Assembly: GCA_963725415.1 (NCBI GenBank)
Contig: CAVRZY010000210.1
Span: 1 to 64,000 of the forward strand
Reading direction: 5' to 3'
DNA from: CAVRZY01 sp963725415
Lineage (GTDB): Bacteria; Acidobacteriota; Terriglobia; Bryobacterales; Bryobacteraceae
DNA length: 64,000 nucleotides
This document shows positions 18,368-26,741 of this stretch, piece by piece. Below the pieces are notes generated by a model, which did no database searches, was not told the DNA's origin, and was given only the letters and a program-made list of their open reading frames with translations. How positions within the stretch are numbered: position 1 is the first letter of the stretch; the number at the start of each line of letters is the position of its first letter. The position numbers were made by a program, and so were the translations under genes.

Positions 18368-18406
18368 GGTGTGGGCCTAACGCTCCATTCTATTGCATTC
18401 GGAGCA

Positions 18407-18422
18407 GGCAACTCACTTGCCA
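18407..18422 (-). promoter_or_regulatory. predicted sigma-54 (-24/-12) promoter
   Basis: On the minus strand the sequence TGGCAAGTGAGTTGCC matches the sigma-54 consensus TGGCAC-N5-TTGC with one change at the -24 C. It keeps the obligatory 10 bases between the GG and GC dinucleotides. It lies 40 bases upstream of the ATPase start codon, and an NtrC-type activator gene follows in the same operon. No upstream activator site could be recognised with confidence. Confidence 0.7.
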
Positions 18423-18434
18423 TTCCGTGGGGCC

Positions 18435-19140
18435 TCAACTCGTTGGGCTCCGGCTCCCACGGGCGGGATCGGCTCCGCCGAAGGGTGTCACGATGGGCCA
18501 GGTTCCATCGGCGGTCAACCTCCCCGGACGCTCCACCGGCAACACGAATTTTGGCTTGGCGTCCGGCAACGGGATTCCCTCCCAGATGTACACCCGGTTG
18601 GCCGCCATATCCGACCCGTCGCCGCCGGCAAACTCGAAGCCGCGGATGCTGAGCGCGGGCCACTCCCCAGTGTCCTGGGGCGCGGCGCGCCAAACGTGCT
18701 GCGTGCGTCCGAGCAACGCCAAGCGGCCATCGCGGAAGAACTCGCCTTGCAGCCACCCGGCGCGCAGGCGGAAATCCGGCGGCTGGCCGTCGCCTGTGGG
18801 GAATTGGCGCCAGACCAGGGCCTCGCTTCTCAGCGTGGAAGTCGCCACCAGACGCTGACCGTTCGTCCACACGCCCCACGGTCAGTCCACGCGAATCTCC
18901 AAGTCGGCGCGCCTGCCGTTCTCCGCGGGGAAGCTGTTCCAGATCAGCAGGCGATCATTGTAAGTGTCCGCCACGACGATGCGCTCGCCATCGGTGGCGA
19001 CGCTGATGGGCCAATTCAGTTCATGCCGCCCGGCGCCGGAGTTGTTGCTGTCCAGATCCGGCTGGCCCGAACGGAATCCGCCTGTGAGACCGCCCGGCGC
19101 CACGCGATAGCGCGACTCGATACGTTCGACACTGGATTCG
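18435..19140 (-). pseudogene. remnant of an NHL/beta-propeller protein
   Basis: One frame reads through from about 19140 to 18435 and is interrupted by an in-frame TGA at 18882-18884 (EIRVD-stop-PWGVWTNG). The text has NHL-type repeats such as WPISVATDGERIVVADTYNDRLLIWN and then three similar blades with VYIWEGIPLPDA. The N-terminus is missing. A change of an Arg or Trp codon to TGA plus truncation makes it a pseudogene. Intact relatives are secreted or periplasmic propellers. Confidence 0.6.
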
Positions 19141-19189
19141 CCGCCCGCCCGGCGCGGGCCGGGGGTTCTCACCGCCGAGGTGCCGCGAC

Positions 19190-19579
19190 AGGCGCAAGAG
19201 TTGCTGGAGGGGGGCAAGAGCGTGCCGGAAGTGGCGGGCGAGTGGGGGCGCTGGATGCTCTGGCGGAATACGGGACCGAGGAGATTCCTGCCACCGTGAC
19301 CGTGCTCAACCCGGCCTGGCGAGATCTCAACCGGGAGGTCCGCAACAAGCACGCGGAGATGAAGCGCTACCAGGAACTGCAGACAACACTGCCTCGATAC
19401 CCTCAAGATGCTCGCGTATCGGGCAGAGACCAGCATGGCGAAACTGGGGGAGGGCGAGGATGTGCGGACCTGTTTTCTGGAAACAACGCTCGGCAGACTC
19501 TCAGGTTTCCATGCGGAGGGGCTCAGGTGTATACTACTACTCAGCCGGGAAGTTGAGTTGAAGATCCCGGCTAAGGGGT
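19190..19579 (+). pseudogene. degraded transposase fragment
   Basis: Two frames give transposase-like C-terminal text: VLNPAWRDLNREVRNKHAEMKRYQ at about 19300-19375, then CLDTLKMLAYRAETSMA at about 19390-19440. They are linked by a frame change. The combination of a NPAWR helix and a Leu-rich AYRAET segment resembles the tail of a putative DDE transposase family common in Acidobacteriota. No inverted repeats were found. The assignment rests on pattern memory only. Confidence 0.4.
19543..19572 (+). promoter_or_regulatory. hairpin just upstream of the TonB receptor start
   Basis: AGCCGGGA (19543-19550) and TCCCGGCT (19565-19572) form an 8-bp stem with a 14-base loop, ending 12 bases before the GTG start at 19585. 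It could shape the leader mRNA and ribosome access or bind a regulator. No promoter was identified with confidence. Confidence 0.4.
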
Positions 19580-19584
19580 GAATC

Positions 19585-22500
19585 GTGGTGAAGCGAATCT
19601 TACTCAGTCTTTCATTGTCGTGTTTCTGTGCAGGAGTCGTGTTCGCGCAGACGACAACGCAACAAATCTCCGGTCTTGTCAAAGACGCCACGGGCGCGGT
19701 TGTGACGAGCGCCAAGGTGTCGGTGCGGCACGTGGCCACCGACCAGATCCGAACCACGCAAGTCAATGACAGCGGCTATTACGTGGTAACCAACATCCCG
19801 ATCGGCGAGTACGAAATTACCGCCGAAGCGGCGGGGTTCAAGAAGGCTACGCAAAGGAACGTGATCGTGGTCGTGAACTCCAAGCCGAACGTGGACATCG
19901 CGCTGGAGGTCGGCGCGGTAACGGAGTCCGTAACGATTACGGCCGACGTGGCGCAGATTGAAACCAGCAGCGGCGAGGTGGGCCGGTTGATCACGGGCCA
20001 GCAAGCCACGCAACTCCAGTTGAACGGGCGCAATTTCGCTCAGTTGCTGGGGCTGATCCCCGGCGTTTCGACCACCTACGCGAGCAGTTTCAGCCTTTTC
20101 GGCGGCTACGGCTCGAACATGAGTGCGCAATCAGCGAACGGCTCGCGCAACGACACGTTCTCCTGGAACATCGACGGGGTTGACAACAAGGACAACGGCG
20201 GAGGCGGCAACAACTTCGTCAACATCAACCCGGACGCCATCGCGGAATTCAAGGTGCTGACTACCAATTACAGCGCCGAATACGGCCAGAACGCCGGCGC
20301 CATCATCAACCTGGCGCTCAAGAGCGGCACCAAGGAGTTTCACGGCGCCGCGTACGAGTACGTCCGCAACGACGCCTTTGACGCGCGCGCGTTCAACGCC
20401 ATCACAAAACAGAAGCTGCGGTTCAATAACTTCGGCTGGAACCTAGGCGGCCCCGTTTACATTCCGGGCAAGCTCAACAAGGACAAGAACAAGGTCTTCG
20501 TGTTCGGCGGCATGGAGTTCAAGCGGCTGGGCCAGGGCGCTATCAATACCTGGGTCGTGCCGGTGCTGGCGATCCGGGGTGGTGATCTTTCGAGCCTGGC
20601 CTCTTCGCAATGGCCGAAGGATCCGCTCACCGGCCAGGTGTTTGCGGGCGGCGTGATTCCGCCGAGCCGCGTCAACAAGAGCATGGCCCGCCTGATCCAG
20701 AACTACCCGCAGCCCAACTTTACCGGCTCGGGCGGCAACCTGGTGTTCCCGACCACGGCGCCGAACAACTCCAACGAGTACATCGTCAAGGGCGACTACA
20801 TCATCAACAGCAAGCACGTGCTCTCGATCCACTACCTGCGCGACTTCTACACCAACCTGAACAACCTGACCTCAATCGTCACCTACACCCGGCACATCCC
20901 GGGCACGAACACCAAGGCGCAGTGGACATACATCATCAGCCCGACCACGGTGAACACGTTCCAGTTTTCCTTCAGCGGCAACGTGATCAAGCAGGGCGAG
21001 TTTGCGGCGAATCCGATTTTCGTCACCGATTACACCCGCAAGGGCGAGGGCATCGACCTGCCTATGATTTATGGCAGGAACGAGTCTATCCCGAGCGTCA
21101 ACATCTCCGGCTACAACGGCTTGGGCGCGTCCAACGTCAACTGGAACAATTTCAACCGCCTATTCAACTGGAAGGACGACTTCTCGCGGCTCATTGGAAA
21201 CCACAACCTGAAGATCGGCATTCTGGCCCTGCGCAGCCGCAAGAACCAGGACAACTGGCCGGCGGTCAACGGCACCCTCTGGTTCGCGGTTGGGCACTCC
21301 AACTCGACCGGCAACGCTTTTGCCGACGCCCTGATTGGAAACTTCCAACAGTACCAGGAAGCCAACACCAACCGCGAAGGGTGGTATCGCTTTACCCAGA
21401 TCGAACCTTATGTCCAGGACGACTGGAAGGTGAGCAGCCGCCTTACGCTGAACATGGGCTTCCGCTTCCAGTACATGCAGCCGCAGTACGCGCAGCTTCA
21501 GAACGCCGTGCTGTTTCTGCCGCAGTACTACGATCCCAAGAAGGCGCCCGCGATCAATCCCTCCAACGGGTTGATCCTCCCCGGCAATTACGACCCCTAC
21601 AATGGGCTGGTCCTCGGGGGCTCGGACTTCCCGGAGGCGGGGAAGATCCGCATTCCGCAAGCCAATAACCCGGCCGTTAAGGCGCTCTTCCACGGTCTAC
21701 CCAAGGAGACCGCATACACCTACTGGGGCACCTGGGGCCCCCGCCTGGGCTTCGCCTACGATCTGACCGGCAGGCAAAAGACCGTGCTGCGCGGCGGCTT
21801 CGGGGTCTTCTACGAGCGCATCGAAGGCAACTTCGTCTTCAGCGGCATCAACAACCCGCCCTTCATCTCCCAGTCGGACCTTTACGATGGCAACGTGCAG
21901 AACCCGACGGGCGGCACCACTAACGTCAGCCCGTCAGGGATCACCTGCTCGCACTACCTCGACATGAAGGTGCCCAGGATCATGAACTGGAGCTTCGGGA
22001 TCCAGCACAAGCTCACCTCGGAGACGACGCTGGACGTGGCCTACGTGGGCTCCAGTTCCGCGAACCTCTCGCGCACGATTAACATTAACCAGCTCCAGGC
22101 CGGCACCCTTCAGAAGAATCCCGGCGTAAACACCAACGCCCTGCGCCCCTATCCGGGTTACGCGAACATCCAGCAGTACGTGACGGGCTCGAACGCCAAC
22201 TACAACTCCATGCAGGTCCAGGTCAAGCGCCAGGTCAGGGGCGGCGGCATTCTCAACGTTGCCTACACCTGGTCCCACGCCATTACCGACGCGAGCAGCT
22301 ACAGTGAGCAGCCGATGGACAGCTACTATTTCAAGCGCGACCGGGGTCGCCTGGCCTATGACCGCAGGCACATCTTCGTGTTCAGCTACGTCTACCCGCT
22401 TCCGTTCTGGAGAACAGGCGCTGAGTGGTACAAGGTGGCGTTAGGCGGCTGGCAACTCTCCGGCGTGACCACGCTACAAACCGGCATGCCGCTCAATCTG

Positions 22501-22878
22501 GGCATCAACCCGGATCAGGCCGGCATCGGCCAAACCGGCCAGCGTCCGAACGTCGTAGGCGACTACTCACAGGGTGGAGGACAGCGGCTGCAATGGTTCA
22601 ACACGGTGGCCTTTGCGCTACCTGCCGCAGGCACCTTGGGCAACCTGGGCCGCAACGTGATCAGCGCACCCACCATGAACAACTGGGACGCTTCGCTGCA
22701 AAAGAACTTCAGGATCCGGGAGCGCCTCCGGATACAGTTCCGCGCCGAGTTCTACGACGCCCCGAACCACCTCTCCTGGGTTGGAGTGGGCACCACCCTG
22801 GGCAACTCCAACTTCGGACAGATTACCAGCGCTACTGATCCGCGCAGCTTGCAGTTTGGCTTGCGGCTCGAGTTCTAG
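19585..22878 (+). CDS. Oar-like TonB-dependent outer-membrane receptor
   Basis: The 1097-residue product starts with a signal peptide (residues 1-21, ending VFA). A carboxypeptidase-regulatory-like Ig fold follows at about 25-105 (GLVKDATGAVVTSAKVSV and later SGYYVVTNIPIGEYEI), then a plug domain (about 110-235) with GRNFAQLLGLIPGV and NIDGVDNKDN, and a long beta-barrel ending in Phe (LRLEF), as outer-membrane proteins do. This layout is hugely expanded in Bryobacterales and is thought to import polysaccharide-derived or other large substrates. The start is GTG at 19585 or 19588. No partner SusD-like gene is seen. The frame is intact. Confidence 0.92.
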   Translation: MVKRILLSLSLSCFCAGVVFAQTTTQQISGLVKDATGAVVTSAKVSVRHVATDQIRTTQVNDSGYYVVTNIPIGEYEITAEAAGFKKATQRNVIVVVNSKPNVDIALEVGAVTESVTITADVAQIETSSGEVGRLITGQQATQLQLNGRNFAQLLGLIPGVSTTYASSFSLFGGYGSNMSAQSANGSRNDTFSWNIDGVDNKDNGGGGNNFVNINPDAIAEFKVLTTNYSAEYGQNAGAIINLALKSGTKEFHGAAYEYVRNDAFDARAFNAITKQKLRFNNFGWNLGGPVYIPGKLNKDKNKVFVFGGMEFKRLGQGAINTWVVPVLAIRGGDLSSLASSQWPKDPLTGQVFAGGVIPPSRVNKSMARLIQNYPQPNFTGSGGNLVFPTTAPNNSNEYIVKGDYIINSKHVLSIHYLRDFYTNLNNLTSIVTYTRHIPGTNTKAQWTYIISPTTVNTFQFSFSGNVIKQGEFAANPIFVTDYTRKGEGIDLPMIYGRNESIPSVNISGYNGLGASNVNWNNFNRLFNWKDDFSRLIGNHNLKIGILALRSRKNQDNWPAVNGTLWFAVGHSNSTGNAFADALIGNFQQYQEANTNREGWYRFTQIEPYVQDDWKVSSRLTLNMGFRFQYMQPQYAQLQNAVLFLPQYYDPKKAPAINPSNGLILPGNYDPYNGLVLGGSDFPEAGKIRIPQANNPAVKALFHGLPKETAYTYWGTWGPRLGFAYDLTGRQKTVLRGGFGVFYERIEGNFVFSGINNPPFISQSDLYDGNVQNPTGGTTNVSPSGITCSHYLDMKVPRIMNWSFGIQHKLTSETTLDVAYVGSSSANLSRTININQLQAGTLQKNPGVNTNALRPYPGYANIQQYVTGSNANYNSMQVQVKRQVRGGGILNVAYTWSHAITDASSYSEQPMDSYYFKRDRGRLAYDRRHIFVFSYVYPLPFWRTGAEWYKVALGGWQLSGVTTLQTGMPLNLGINPDQAGIGQTGQRPNVVGDYSQGGGQRLQWFNTVAFALPAAGTLGNLGRNVISAPTMNNWDASLQKNFRIRERLRIQFRAEFYDAPNHLSWVGVGTTLGNSNFGQITSATDPRSLQFGLRLEF

Positions 22879-22922
22879 CGAGGCTGCGCCTCAGACCGAC
22901 GAGGCATGTTGCAGCGCCGTCT

Positions 22923-23019
22923 TCACCGCAGAGGCGCAAAGGACCCAAAGGGGGCGCAGAGAAATCCTGAGAGGTTTTCTCCGCGTTGCCTCCATGGCCT
23001 CTGTGTCTTTGCGGTGAGA
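22923..23019. repeat. REP-like palindrome of the CGCAAAG family, copy 2
   Basis: The left arm TTCACCGCAGAGGCGCAAAG and the right arm ending CTCTGTGTCTTTGCGGTGA form a long imperfect hairpin just after the TonB receptor gene. It is related to the repeats at 17605-17706 and 42072-42163. Confidence 0.65.
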
Positions 23020-23083
23020 AGAACTTGACTCATTTACGACAACTTTGGTGCTTCAAGCGCTCTAGCTGCAAACCCGCATTTGG

Positions 23084-23114
23084 CCCTCCCGCCCTTCAGG
23101 GCGGGAGGGTTTTC
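23084..23114 (+). terminator. predicted rho-independent terminator
   Basis: The stem CCCTCCCGCCC pairs with GGGCGGGAGGG across a short loop, followed by TTTTCCTT. It lies about 200 bases after the TonB receptor stop and before the DUF4920 gene. The stem is perfect over 11 pairs. Confidence 0.7.
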
Positions 23115-23134
23115 CTTGAATCAGAACAGTTCCC

Positions 23135-23198
23135 GCCGGCTGAGCGCCACCACCACGCTGGAGGTGGCCTGCGTGGGCTCGAGCGCGGGCAACCTGGT
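23135..23198 (+). pseudogene. short fragment of another TonB receptor gene
   Basis: About 20 codons read LSATTTLEVACVGSSAGNLV before a stop and closely parallel LTSETTLDVAYVGSSSANLS in the intact receptor (DNA near 22012-22070). It is most likely the stub of a deleted paralogue. Confidence 0.4.
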
Positions 23199-23221
23199 AT
23201 AGTCAATAGTCTGGGGGTGAG

Positions 23222-23674
23222 ATGAGAGCTGCATTGGCACTGTTTCTTGTGGTGGCGACGGGGTTGGCCGCGGAGACGAAGCTCGGACAGCCGCTGACGC
23301 TGAAAGAAACTACTCCGATTGACAAGCTGGTGGCGCAGGCGGATCAGTACGTCGGGAAGACGGTTCAGGTGAGGGGCAGCGTACGAGACGTCTGCAAGAA
23401 GATGGGCTGCTGGATGGAGTTGGTGGACACGGCCAGCGGGAAGGGAGTCCGCATCAAGGTGAACGAGGGCGAGATCGTCTTCCCCAAGGAAGCCGTCGGC
23501 AAGACCGCCATCGCCGAGGGCAAATTTGCCAGACTCGTGCTGAGCAAAGAGCAGGCCATCGCGCAAGCCAAGCATGAGGCCGAAGAGAACGGGCGCAAGT
23601 TCGACCCGGCGTCCATCACGTCCGGCAGGACGATGTATCAGATTCAGGGCACCGGGGCGGCGATCCTCGAGTAA
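23222..23674 (+). CDS. DUF4920 family exported protein
   Basis: The 150-residue product has a short signal peptide (ending GLAAE), then the DUF4920 core with QVRGSVRDVCKKMGCWMEL and VRIKVNEGEIVFPKEAVGK. The conserved CxxxGCW motif suggests a metal or redox role in the periplasm, but the family is uncharacterised. The gene is four bases from the sulfatase gene and the two probably share a transcript. Confidence 0.85.
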   Translation: MRAALALFLVVATGLAAETKLGQPLTLKETTPIDKLVAQADQYVGKTVQVRGSVRDVCKKMGCWMELVDTASGKGVRIKVNEGEIVFPKEAVGKTAIAEGKFARLVLSKEQAIAQAKHEAEENGRKFDPASITSGRTMYQIQGTGAAILE

Positions 23675-23677
23675 GCC

Positions 23678-25048
23678 ATGTCGCTGACCCGTCGCGAGCT
23701 TCTAGCGGGCGCCGCTGCCCCCGCGCTGGCGCAAAAAAGGAAGGCCGTGCGGCCTCCGAACATCGTCTTGATCGTGGCCGACGATCTGGCCGCCTGGATG
23801 CTGGGTTGCTACGGGAACAAGGAAATCCGCACGCCGAATATTGACCTGCTGGCGCGCAGCGGAACCCGGTTCACCAACAACTTTGTGTGCACGCCCATCT
23901 GCTCGGCCAGCCGGGCCACGCTGTTTACCGGCCGGGTGCCGCGCCAGCACGGCATCCACGATTTTCTGACGGCGAAGCCGATTGAGAAACCTCCGCAAGG
24001 GCAGGTGGCGCCGCCGCCCTCCTTCAAGGACGAGATCATGCTCTCGGACATGCTGGCAGCTCAGGGCTATCAGTGCGGCTACACTGGCAAGTGGCACATG
24101 GGGGAGGATCAGAAGCCGCAGCGCCACCACACGTTCTGGTACACGTTGCTGGGCGGGGGCTACCAGAATCCCCGGATGAGCTGGAACGGGGAACTGGTCG
24201 AGGAAAAAGGCTACCTGGCTGACCTCATCACCGCCAAGGCGCTTCAGTTCCTGGATCAGCAGACCCCGGAACGGCCCTTCTTTCTGACGGTCAGCCACTT
24301 CAATCCGCACGTGCCGTACGAAGGACATCCCGCGAAGTATTACGAGATGTACGCCCAAACGAACTTCGAGACCTTCGGGTGGGAGCCGGCGGCGGCGAAC
24401 GCTCTGCGGGAGAAGGAACTGCTGAAGGACATTGTTGGGAATATCAGAAAGTGCGCCGCGGCCACCACCGCGCTGGACGATCAGATTCCCCCGCTGATCG
24501 CCAAGCTGGATCAGCGCGGTTTGCGCGACAATACGCTCATCGTCTTCACCGGGGACAACGGCTTTCTGCTGGGCCGGCACGGGCTGTGGAGCAAAGGGCT
24601 GGCCTCCGACCCGATCAACATGTACGAAGAGGTCATGCAAACCCCGATGATCTGGAACTGGCCGGGGAAGACGCCGGTGGAAGCGGCGCGCCCCGAGCTG
24701 GTGAGCTTCTACGACGTGGTGCCGACGATCTGCGAGGCAGTCGGAGTACCGGCGCCCGAGAGCCGCAACCTGTGCGGCCGCAGCTATCTGGCCCTGGCCA
24801 CCAACAAGCCGCTGCCCAAGAAGCAGCCCTGGCGCAACCTGGTCTTCGGCCACTTCCGCAACACCGAGATGGTGCGCGACACGCGCTACAAGCTAGTGTG
24901 GCGCAACGACGGCCAGGGACCCAACGAACTGTACGACCTGCGCACCGATCCTCGCGAGAAGACCAACCAGTACGACAACCCACAATTCGTCGGCGTGCGA
25001 GACACCCTGGCGAAAGAGCTGGAAGGCTGGCGGAAGAAGTACGCGTAG
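23678..25048 (+). CDS. sulfatase
   Basis: The 456-residue protein starts with a Tat-like signal (LTRRELLAGAAAPALA). It carries the metal-binding pair DD at residues 35-36 and the sulfatase signature CSASRATLFTGR with Cys75, which is the residue converted to formylglycine in the CxAxR motif. GYTGKWHMG and the later GDNGFLLGRHG complete the active site. It would cleave sulfate esters, perhaps from polysaccharides, in the periplasm. A formylglycine-generating enzyme is not encoded in the window. Confidence 0.92.
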   Translation: MSLTRRELLAGAAAPALAQKRKAVRPPNIVLIVADDLAAWMLGCYGNKEIRTPNIDLLARSGTRFTNNFVCTPICSASRATLFTGRVPRQHGIHDFLTAKPIEKPPQGQVAPPPSFKDEIMLSDMLAAQGYQCGYTGKWHMGEDQKPQRHHTFWYTLLGGGYQNPRMSWNGELVEEKGYLADLITAKALQFLDQQTPERPFFLTVSHFNPHVPYEGHPAKYYEMYAQTNFETFGWEPAAANALREKELLKDIVGNIRKCAAATTALDDQIPPLIAKLDQRGLRDNTLIVFTGDNGFLLGRHGLWSKGLASDPINMYEEVMQTPMIWNWPGKTPVEAARPELVSFYDVVPTICEAVGVPAPESRNLCGRSYLALATNKPLPKKQPWRNLVFGHFRNTEMVRDTRYKLVWRNDGQGPNELYDLRTDPREKTNQYDNPQFVGVRDTLAKELEGWRKKYA

Positions 25049-25095
25049 ATCGCGACAGCAGGCTGGCCCCGGAGCTGTGTACACTGGTTTAGAGG

Positions 25096-25293
25096 ATGAA
25101 ACCGGACATGCGAACCAGGCGCCGATACGAAGCGCACTTCCTGAGACGCGGCAAATGGTGGATAGCCTGGACGGATGACGTCCCGGGTGCGCTGACACAG
25201 GGAAGCACGCTCGAGGAAGCCCGGGAAAACCTGAAAGACGCGATCGCGCTGATGCTGGAGCCGATCGACCTCAGAGCGCTTTGGCGCGGCTGA
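25096..25293 (+). CDS. HicB-like antitoxin-family protein, solitary
   Basis: This 65-residue protein has the HicB/UPF0150 fold pattern: GKWWIAWTDDVPGALTQGSTLEEARENLKDAIALML. There is no HicA-like double-stranded-RNA-binding toxin on either side and no C-terminal DNA-binding domain, so it is an orphan. The ATG at 25096 is the first of two possible starts (the other is 25108). It follows the sulfatase gene by 47 bases. Confidence 0.8.
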   Translation: MKPDMRTRRRYEAHFLRRGKWWIAWTDDVPGALTQGSTLEEARENLKDAIALMLEPIDLRALWRG

Positions 25294-25407
25294 TCTGCCG
25301 GCAGCTTGGGATCCCGCCCTGCAAGTGAGTATCAGTTCGTGGGCCCATTGTGACGCTATGGCGCGTGGCTTGGAGGCGCGATGGAGGGAATCCGCGCACC
25401 ACACTGT

Positions 25408-25956
25408 TCAACCGCCCACAGCCTCGACCAACCGCCGATACTTGCGAAGCAATTCGTACACGACCACGCCGCCCGCGGTGGCCACGTTGAGCGAATGCTT
25501 CACTCCCAGCATGGGGATGCGCACGTGGGTGTCGCAGAGGGCCAGCAGGTCCGGGCGGATGCCTTCCACCTCATGGCCGAAGACGAGGCATACCGGGAAC
25601 TGCGGTGTCCAGTCGAACAGATCCACGGAATGCAGGCTGGTTTCGACCGCGGCGATTTCATAGCCTCGCGCGCGCAGCCGCTCAGCCAGCGGGACGGGCT
25701 CCCAAGAGTGTTCCCAGGCCACTCGCTCCTCGGCCCCCAGGGCCGTCTTGGTGATCCCGCGCTTGGGCGGCCGCGCGGTGATCCCACACAAGTAGAGCTT
25801 CTCGAGGCCGGCGCCGTCGGCGGTGCGAAAGAAGGCACCCACGTTGTACATGCTGCGCACATTGTCCAGCAGCACGGCCACCGGCAAGCGGAGGCCTTGG
25901 TAGGCGGCCGCCAGCGGCGTCACCTGGAAAGGCATACGTTCCATCAGGGTTACCAT
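25408..25956 (-). CDS. TrmH/SpoU-family RNA 2'-O-methyltransferase
   Basis: The 182-residue protein has the three SpoU motifs: LLDNVRSMYNVGAFFRTADGAG (motif 1, Asn and Arg), CLVFGHEVEGIRPDLL (motif 2), and IPMLGVKHSLNVATAGGVVVYE (motif 3, with the knot). It methylates ribose in tRNA or rRNA using S-adenosylmethionine. The target is not known. The ATG at 25956 lies within a 98-bp block that is duplicated at 26644-26741, so the start region exists twice. An in-frame ATG at 25944 is the alternative start. Confidence 0.88.
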   Translation of the reverse strand: MVTLMERMPFQVTPLAAAYQGLRLPVAVLLDNVRSMYNVGAFFRTADGAGLEKLYLCGITARPPKRGITKTALGAEERVAWEHSWEPVPLAERLRARGYEIAAVETSLHSVDLFDWTPQFPVCLVFGHEVEGIRPDLLALCDTHVRIPMLGVKHSLNVATAGGVVVYELLRKYRRLVEAVGG

Positions 25957-26001
25957 TAATTCTATGGCCATCCTGGATGGGGAGACATTAACCATTGAGC
26001 A
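25904..26001. repeat. 98-bp direct repeat, left copy
   Basis: This block contains the first codons of trmH, the divergent gap and a copy of the first 12 or so codons of hutH. It matches 26644-26741 at an offset of exactly 740 bases with about seven mismatches. The hutH copy here runs into unrelated sequence after IEQ and ends at a stop. Confidence 0.88.
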
Positions 26002-26069
26002 ATATTCGAACCGCTCGCCCCAATCCCGAAACCACGGCATGTGGAGCGCGAAGAGAATAGAATAGAGGC

Positions 26070-26312
26070 ATGACGCTGAAACCCCCGTTCGACCGCATCA
26101 CGATCGAGCCGGATAAAATGGGCGGGCAGCCTTGTATCCGTGGGTTGCGACTTACGGTGAGGCGGGCTCTCGAAATCATGGCCACCTACCCGGACCGGAG
26201 CGAGCTGTTCAGAGACTATCCTTCGCTCGAGGAGGAGGATTTGAGACAGGCGCTCGCGTTCGCAGCGGCGAACTTGGATGACCACATCGAAATCCTGGAT
26301 CTGGCTTCGTAG
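26070..26312 (+). CDS. DUF433 antitoxin-like protein
   Basis: The 80-residue product has the DUF433 pattern: RITIEPDKMGGQPCIRGLRLTV, then LEIMA and YPSLEEEDLRQALAFAA. DUF433 proteins are small winged-helix-type antitoxins usually followed by a DUF5615 PIN-like toxin, as here. It lies inside the 740-bp unit between trmH and hutH that is bounded by the 98-bp direct repeats. Confidence 0.85.
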   Translation: MTLKPPFDRITIEPDKMGGQPCIRGLRLTVRRALEIMATYPDRSELFRDYPSLEEEDLRQALAFAAANLDDHIEILDLAS

Positions 26313-26328
26313 TGAACCCCGTGTACAA

Positions 26329-26589
26329 ATGATCCTGCGGCGGGCCAAGCTGGAAGGCCGCGCATGCGTGACCTTGGATCACGACTTCCATAAGTTGTTA
26401 GCTGCGTCCAGTGCACTTGCTCCTTCGGTCATTCTGCTCAGATTCCAGTCCCTTCGAGCCCAGCCGGCAGCGGACCTCATTCTGAGGATCTTGGGGAATG
26501 TGGGCGGGGACCTGGCTTCCGGGATCGCGGCCACCGCAACACCACGAGGCGTCCGAGTGCGAAGGCTTCCACTAAAAACCGCGCCGTAA
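26329..26589 (+). pseudogene. N-terminally truncated DUF5615 PIN-like toxin
   Basis: The frame starts with ILRRAKLEGRACVTLDHDFHKLL, which in intact DUF5615 toxins begins about 50 residues into the protein. The N-terminal part with the first catalytic aspartate (usually in a LLDxxLP segment) is missing. The remaining part has the second acidic pair (LDHDF) and the Ser/Val/Ile strand. The antitoxin gene ends 17 bases upstream, so the toxin start was deleted. The module is presumably inactive as a toxin. Confidence 0.7.
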
Positions 26590-26643
26590 GCCTGGCATGC
26601 TGTCCCGTGAGCGTTCAACTCGAAGCTGGTTGATCACACCCGA

Positions 26644-26741
26644 GCGGCGGCCAGCGGCGTCACCTGAAAGGGCACACGTTCCATCAGGGTTACCATTAAT
26701 TCTATGGCCATCCTGGATGGGGAGACATTGACCGTTGAGCA
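26644..26741. repeat. 98-bp direct repeat, right copy
   Basis: This copy carries the true start of hutH (ATG 26704) and a dead 5' end of trmH on the minus strand (a stop follows PLAAA). It is about 93 percent identical to 25904-26001. Confidence 0.88.

Noticed and set aside
25096..25293. A complete HicAB toxin-antitoxin pair
   Set aside because: Only the HicB-like half is present. No HicA-like frame lies on either side.
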